This document shows positions 61,273 through 64,000 of a stretch of 64,000 bases of DNA, piece by piece. Both the position numbers and the translations under genes were made by a program. Numbering within the stretch: position 1 is the first letter of the stretch; each line of letters opens with the position of its first letter. The notes beneath the pieces are model-generated. The model was given only the letters and a program-made list of their open reading frames with translations. It had not been told where the DNA came from and ran no database searches. Source of the DNA: Devosia sp. (GTDB lineage Bacteria > Pseudomonadota > Alphaproteobacteria > Rhizobiales > Devosiaceae); NCBI RefSeq assembly GCF_024707125.1, contig NZ_JANQAH010000001.1, positions 1-64,000 of the forward strand, given 5' to 3'.

Positions 61273-62735
61273 GCCACCTCCCTCTTGAGCCGCTCACCTT
61301 GCCCCGACGTTTCAAGGAAAAACCGCTTGAGCAGGTTCTGCGCAGTAAGAAGCCGATATTCTGCCGAGGCACGCATATCGCTGATCGGCTGATAATCCCC
61401 AGCAAAGGCCGGCAGCGCCGCCTCCACCGTCTCCATCGTCCAAGGCTTGCCCACCAGCGCCGCCTCGACTGCCTTGGCCCGCTTCGGCGTCGCCGCCATG
61501 CCACCAAAGGCAATCCGCGCCATGCCGACCACACCGGCATCATTGACGAAAATCCGGAACGCCCCACACAGCGCCGAAATGTCTTCCTCGCGGCGCTTGG
61601 AAATCTTGTAGGTCGCAAACTTCTCGCCCGCCGGCAGCAGCGGCAGCGTCACGCTCTCGACGAACTCGCCCGGCTGCCGATCCTGTTTGCCATAAGCGAC
61701 GAAGTAGTCCTCAAGCTTGATCTCGCGCCGATGCTCACCCCGTCGCAGATGCAGCTTCGCCCCCAGCGCGATGAACGGCGGCGGCGTGTCGCCAATAGGC
61801 GAACCATTGGCGATGTTCCCGCCAATTGTCCCCATATTGCGGATCTGCTCACCGGCAATGCGGTTCCAGAGCTCACCCAGCTGCGGAAAATTCGCCTGAA
61901 TAACCGGCAGCGCTTCCGAATAGGAAACCCCGGCATAGAACCGAACTTCGCTAGCATTCTCGGCAATGCGCTTCAGTTCCTGCAGATGACCGATAAAGAT
62001 CGCCGGCCCGATATTGCGCATGAATTTCGTCACCCACAGCCCGACATCGGTCGAGCCAGCCACGATCCGCGCATTCGGATTGGCTTCATAAACGGCAGCG
62101 AAATCATCGAGGCTGGCCGGAACGATGATCTGCTTGTCACCATCTCCGATGACAACCCGCCGTCCATCGTTGAACGCCTTGACCTTCTCCTTCACGGCAA
62201 TGCGTTCGGCCCAGAGCACATCACCCTGCGGCTGCCCATAAGACCCCATGGACTCGCCCGCCCGAATGATCGGCGCATAGCCGGTGCAACGGCAAAGGTT
62301 CCCCTGCAGCGCCTTCTCGATCGCCGGCCGCGTCGGGCTGGGATTGCGCATCCACAGCCCATAAAGGCTCATGACAAAGCCCGGCGTGCAGAACCCACAC
62401 TGCGACCCATGATGATCAACCATGGCCTGCTGCACCGGATGCAGCGCACCATTCTCGCCGCGCAAATGCTCGATAGTCACCACATGCGTCCCGTGGAGGC
62501 TACCGACGAACCGGATGCAGGCCGTCACCGAGTCATAAATGATCTCGTCGCCGAAGAGCCGCCCGACCAGCACGGTACAAGCCCCACAATCGCCCTCGGC
62601 GCAGCCTTCCTTCGACCCACGCAGACGCCGCTCCAGCCGCAGCCAATCGAGCAGCGTCAGATCAGGCGCAACCTCGGTGAGACTGATCTCTTCGCCATTG
62701 AGGAGGAACCGAATGGCGTTCGCAACCTCAACCAT
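61269..62735 (-). CDS. xdhA: Xanthine dehydrogenase, FeS/FAD subunit
   Basis: This 488-residue small subunit moves electrons from molybdenum to NAD+. Two [2Fe-2S] clusters are held by CAEGDCGACTVLVG with C earlier in SKEGC, and by CGFCTPGFVMS with CRCTGYAPI. The FAD-binding domain shows IVAGSTDVGLWVTK and MGTIGGNIANGSPIGDTPP. It begins four bases after the pucM gene that lies upstream in the transcript. Confidence 0.96.
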   Translation of the reverse strand: MVEVANAIRFLLNGEEISLTEVAPDLTLLDWLRLERRLRGSKEGCAEGDCGACTVLVGRLFGDEIIYDSVTACIRFVGSLHGTHVVTIEHLRGENGALHPVQQAMVDHHGSQCGFCTPGFVMSLYGLWMRNPSPTRPAIEKALQGNLCRCTGYAPIIRAGESMGSYGQPQGDVLWAERIAVKEKVKAFNDGRRVVIGDGDKQIIVPASLDDFAAVYEANPNARIVAGSTDVGLWVTKFMRNIGPAIFIGHLQELKRIAENASEVRFYAGVSYSEALPVIQANFPQLGELWNRIAGEQIRNMGTIGGNIANGSPIGDTPPPFIALGAKLHLRRGEHRREIKLEDYFVAYGKQDRQPGEFVESVTLPLLPAGEKFATYKISKRREEDISALCGAFRIFVNDAGVVGMARIAFGGMAATPKRAKAVEAALVGKPWTMETVEAALPAFAGDYQPISDMRASAEYRLLTAQNLLKRFFLETSGQGERLKREVA

Positions 62736-62738
62736 GGC

Positions 62739-63092
62739 TCAGCTCCCCCGATAGGTGGAGTAGGCGAAGGGGCTCACCAGCAACGGCACATGATAGTGCT
62801 TGTCCTCGGAAATGGTGAAGCGGATCGGCACCACATCGAGGAACGGCGTCTCCAACTCGACGCCGATCCGCTCAAAATACTGCCCGACATGGAAGCGGAT
62901 TTCAAACTCGCCCTGCTGGAACTGATCGTCCGCCAAGAGCGGCTGATCCACCCGTCCGTCGGCATTGGTATAGCTGTCGCCCAAGTGATGCGTGTGGTCA
63001 CCATGCACGAAGTGCAGTTCCAAGCGCATGCCGCGCGCCGGCTTGCCCGCCATCGTGTCGAGAACGTGAGTGGTAAGGCGTCCACCGGCCAT
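62739..63092 (-). CDS. pucM: 5-Hydroxyisourate hydrolase
   Basis: This 117-residue transthyretin-like enzyme hydrolyses 5-hydroxyisourate to OHCU, the step after PuuD. Family marks are TTHVLDTMAGKPA at the start, HYHVPLLVSPF and the C-terminal tetrapeptide YRGS. There is no signal peptide, so it is cytosolic. It is the first gene of the minus-strand purine cluster, 155 bases from the divergent LysR start. Confidence 0.96.
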   Translation of the reverse strand: MAGGRLTTHVLDTMAGKPARGMRLELHFVHGDHTHHLGDSYTNADGRVDQPLLADDQFQQGEFEIRFHVGQYFERIGVELETPFLDVVPIRFTISEDKHYHVPLLVSPFAYSTYRGS

Positions 63093-63247
63093 ATGCTGCT
63101 CCTATGCACGCCGTCCGAACGTGGGGCCGTTTCGGTTCGGCATGCGCAATTCGTTTCCCCTGACAGCACCATAGAACCCTGAATCTGCTCTTGATACTCT
63201 CAAATTGGAAGCACTATGCTGCCGAAACGGCAACAGCAAGTCCCACA

Positions 63248-64000
63248 ATGACCGACAAGAGCCCAACCGCCGACCGCCCCCGCGAACACGCGCTTTCCGC
63301 TGGCCTCCTCGCTCGCGTCTTCCACCAGCCCTCGCTGCTCTATTTCAACGCCGTCGCCACGCATCTCTCCATCCGCGAAGCCGCCCGCCGCCTCAACGTC
63401 GCCTCCTCCGCCGTCACAAGACAGGTCGCCCAGCTCGAAGACGCCCTCGGCATCGCGCTCTTTCTCCGCGACAAGCGCCGCATGCGCCTCTCCCCCGCCG
63501 GAGAAATCCTCTTCCGCCATTCGCGCCGCCTGACGGCCCCCATGGAAGCCGCCGTCTCCGAAATCGAACTTTTACGCGGCGTCCGCGCCGGCGTCGTTCG
63601 CATCGGCACGGTGGAAAGCGTCGGCCTCTCCTTCCTGCCCCGCCTCATCAGCGACTTCGGCCAGCGCTATCCGCGCCTGACCATCGATGTGTCGATCGTC
63701 TCCTCCAGCGAAGTCGTCGAGCGCCTCGTCGAAGAGCGCGTCGACATCGGCTTTGGCTTCATCGCCAAGCCGCCGCGTCAGGTCGACGTCGCCTTCCGCC
63801 GCGATGTGCATATCGGCGCCATTATGACGCCCGGCCATCCGCTGGCATCCGCCCAAAATCTCACCATGGACCAGTGCCTCGACCACGCCCTCGCCATAGC
63901 CCGACCCGAAATCTCCATCCGCGAGGTGATCGAACCCTTCCTCCGCCGCTCCGGCGCCATGCTGCCGCCAATGGTGGAAGTCAATTCCATCCGCATGCTG
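63248..64000 (+). CDS. LysR family transcriptional regulator (partial)
   Basis: The first 251 codons of a LysR-type regulator are present and the end lies outside. The N-terminal winged helix-turn-helix reads LYFNAVATHLSIREAARRLN then VASSAVTRQVAQLEDALGI, at about residues 30-65, some 20 residues later than in a typical LysR because of an N-terminal extension (TDKSPTADRPREHAL). The effector domain begins VVRIGTVESVGLSFLPRLI. It is divergent from pucM-xdhAB, so it probably controls purine breakdown. Confidence 0.9.
   Translation, partial: MTDKSPTADRPREHALSAGLLARVFHQPSLLYFNAVATHLSIREAARRLNVASSAVTRQVAQLEDALGIALFLRDKRRMRLSPAGEILFRHSRRLTAPMEAAVSEIELLRGVRAGVVRIGTVESVGLSFLPRLISDFGQRYPRLTIDVSIVSSSEVVERLVEERVDIGFGFIAKPPRQVDVAFRRDVHIGAIMTPGHPLASAQNLTMDQCLDHALAIARPEISIREVIEPFLRRSGAMLPPMVEVNSIRML

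Noticed and set aside
61299..63182. 627-codon open frame opposite xdhA and pucM
   Set aside because: Antisense shadow; no domain, and both minus-strand genes are well supported.
1..64000. CRISPR arrays, tRNA or rRNA genes, insertion sequences, prophage genes
   Set aside because: I looked for regular repeat-spacer patterns, tRNA T-arm sequences, transposase or phage proteins and found none. The repeats present are short palindromic intergenic elements.

Overview
The window looks like a chromosome segment of a high-GC alphaproteobacterium, most likely Hyphomicrobiales and perhaps Devosia-like. This rests on gene content: the petABC operon with apt downstream and trmL/hemF divergent from it, a PuuD-type membrane urate oxidase, a CCA-adding enzyme next to a CoA pyrophosphatase, AgpA-type solute-binding proteins, and many intergenic palindromic repeats. 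I see no tRNA, rRNA, CRISPR array, insertion sequence or prophage. Coding density is high, and long antisense ORFs are common because of the GC content.

Layout. 0-15 kb is sugar and small-molecule utilisation. It holds a peptide/opine-class ABC transporter (long AgpA-like binding protein, two permeases, one of them frameshifted, and an ATPase cut by the window edge) divergent from a MelR-like AraC regulator. It also holds a second AraC regulator divergent from a phytanoyl-CoA-type dioxygenase, ychF with a GNAT gene, a flavin-dependent tryptophan-halogenase-type protein overlapping a LysE exporter, a ParE/RHH toxin-antitoxin pair, and a GH4 glycosidase divergent from a third AraC regulator. 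15-23 kb holds a periplasmic SUOX-fold protein beside a GGDEF-EAL protein, two overlapping MaoC-like genes, an Alx/TerC membrane protein with a structured upstream region, a small proline/glutamine-rich ORF with its own terminator, and VOC and GFA proteins. 22-34 kb is housekeeping: apt, the cytochrome bc1 operon petABC, a frameshifted trmL, hemF, an AAA ATPase, cca, two Nudix genes, GNAT and a glutathionyl-hydroquinone-reductase-like GST.

34.5-37.5 kb carries murL-murD2-SMR, the alternative route to D-glutamate in peptidoglycan (L-Glu is added first and then epimerised). 37.5-48.4 kb is mixed: a membrane TPR regulator, a degenerate receiver protein, MgtC, a polyol dehydrogenase, a CHASE4-like GGDEF protein, a 51-aa membrane protein, adenine deaminase, a CocE-type hydrolase, a HugZ-like protein and a two-helix membrane protein.

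48.4-63.1 kb is one long minus-strand purine-catabolism cluster under a divergent LysR gene. The order from the LysR end is pucM, xdhA, xdhB, xdhC, a BMP-family nucleoside ABC transporter (ATPase, two permeases, binding protein), puuD, guaD, glcB. Together these import purines, deaminate guanine, oxidise xanthine to urate and then 5-hydroxyisourate, hydrolyse that, and (by inference) dispose of the glyoxylate released later through malate synthase G. The later enzymes (OHCU decarboxylase, allantoinase and onward) are not in the window.

Two conserved genes carry single frameshifts at short homopolymers (an ABC permease near 1574 and trmL near 26644), which may be real lesions or assembly errors. 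The observations I rate highest are the MurL/MurD2 pair, the cysteine-free SUOX-fold protein paired with a c-di-GMP enzyme, the isolated halogenase-exporter pair, the alternative hairpins upstream of the Alx/TerC gene, and the link of malate synthase to the purine operon.
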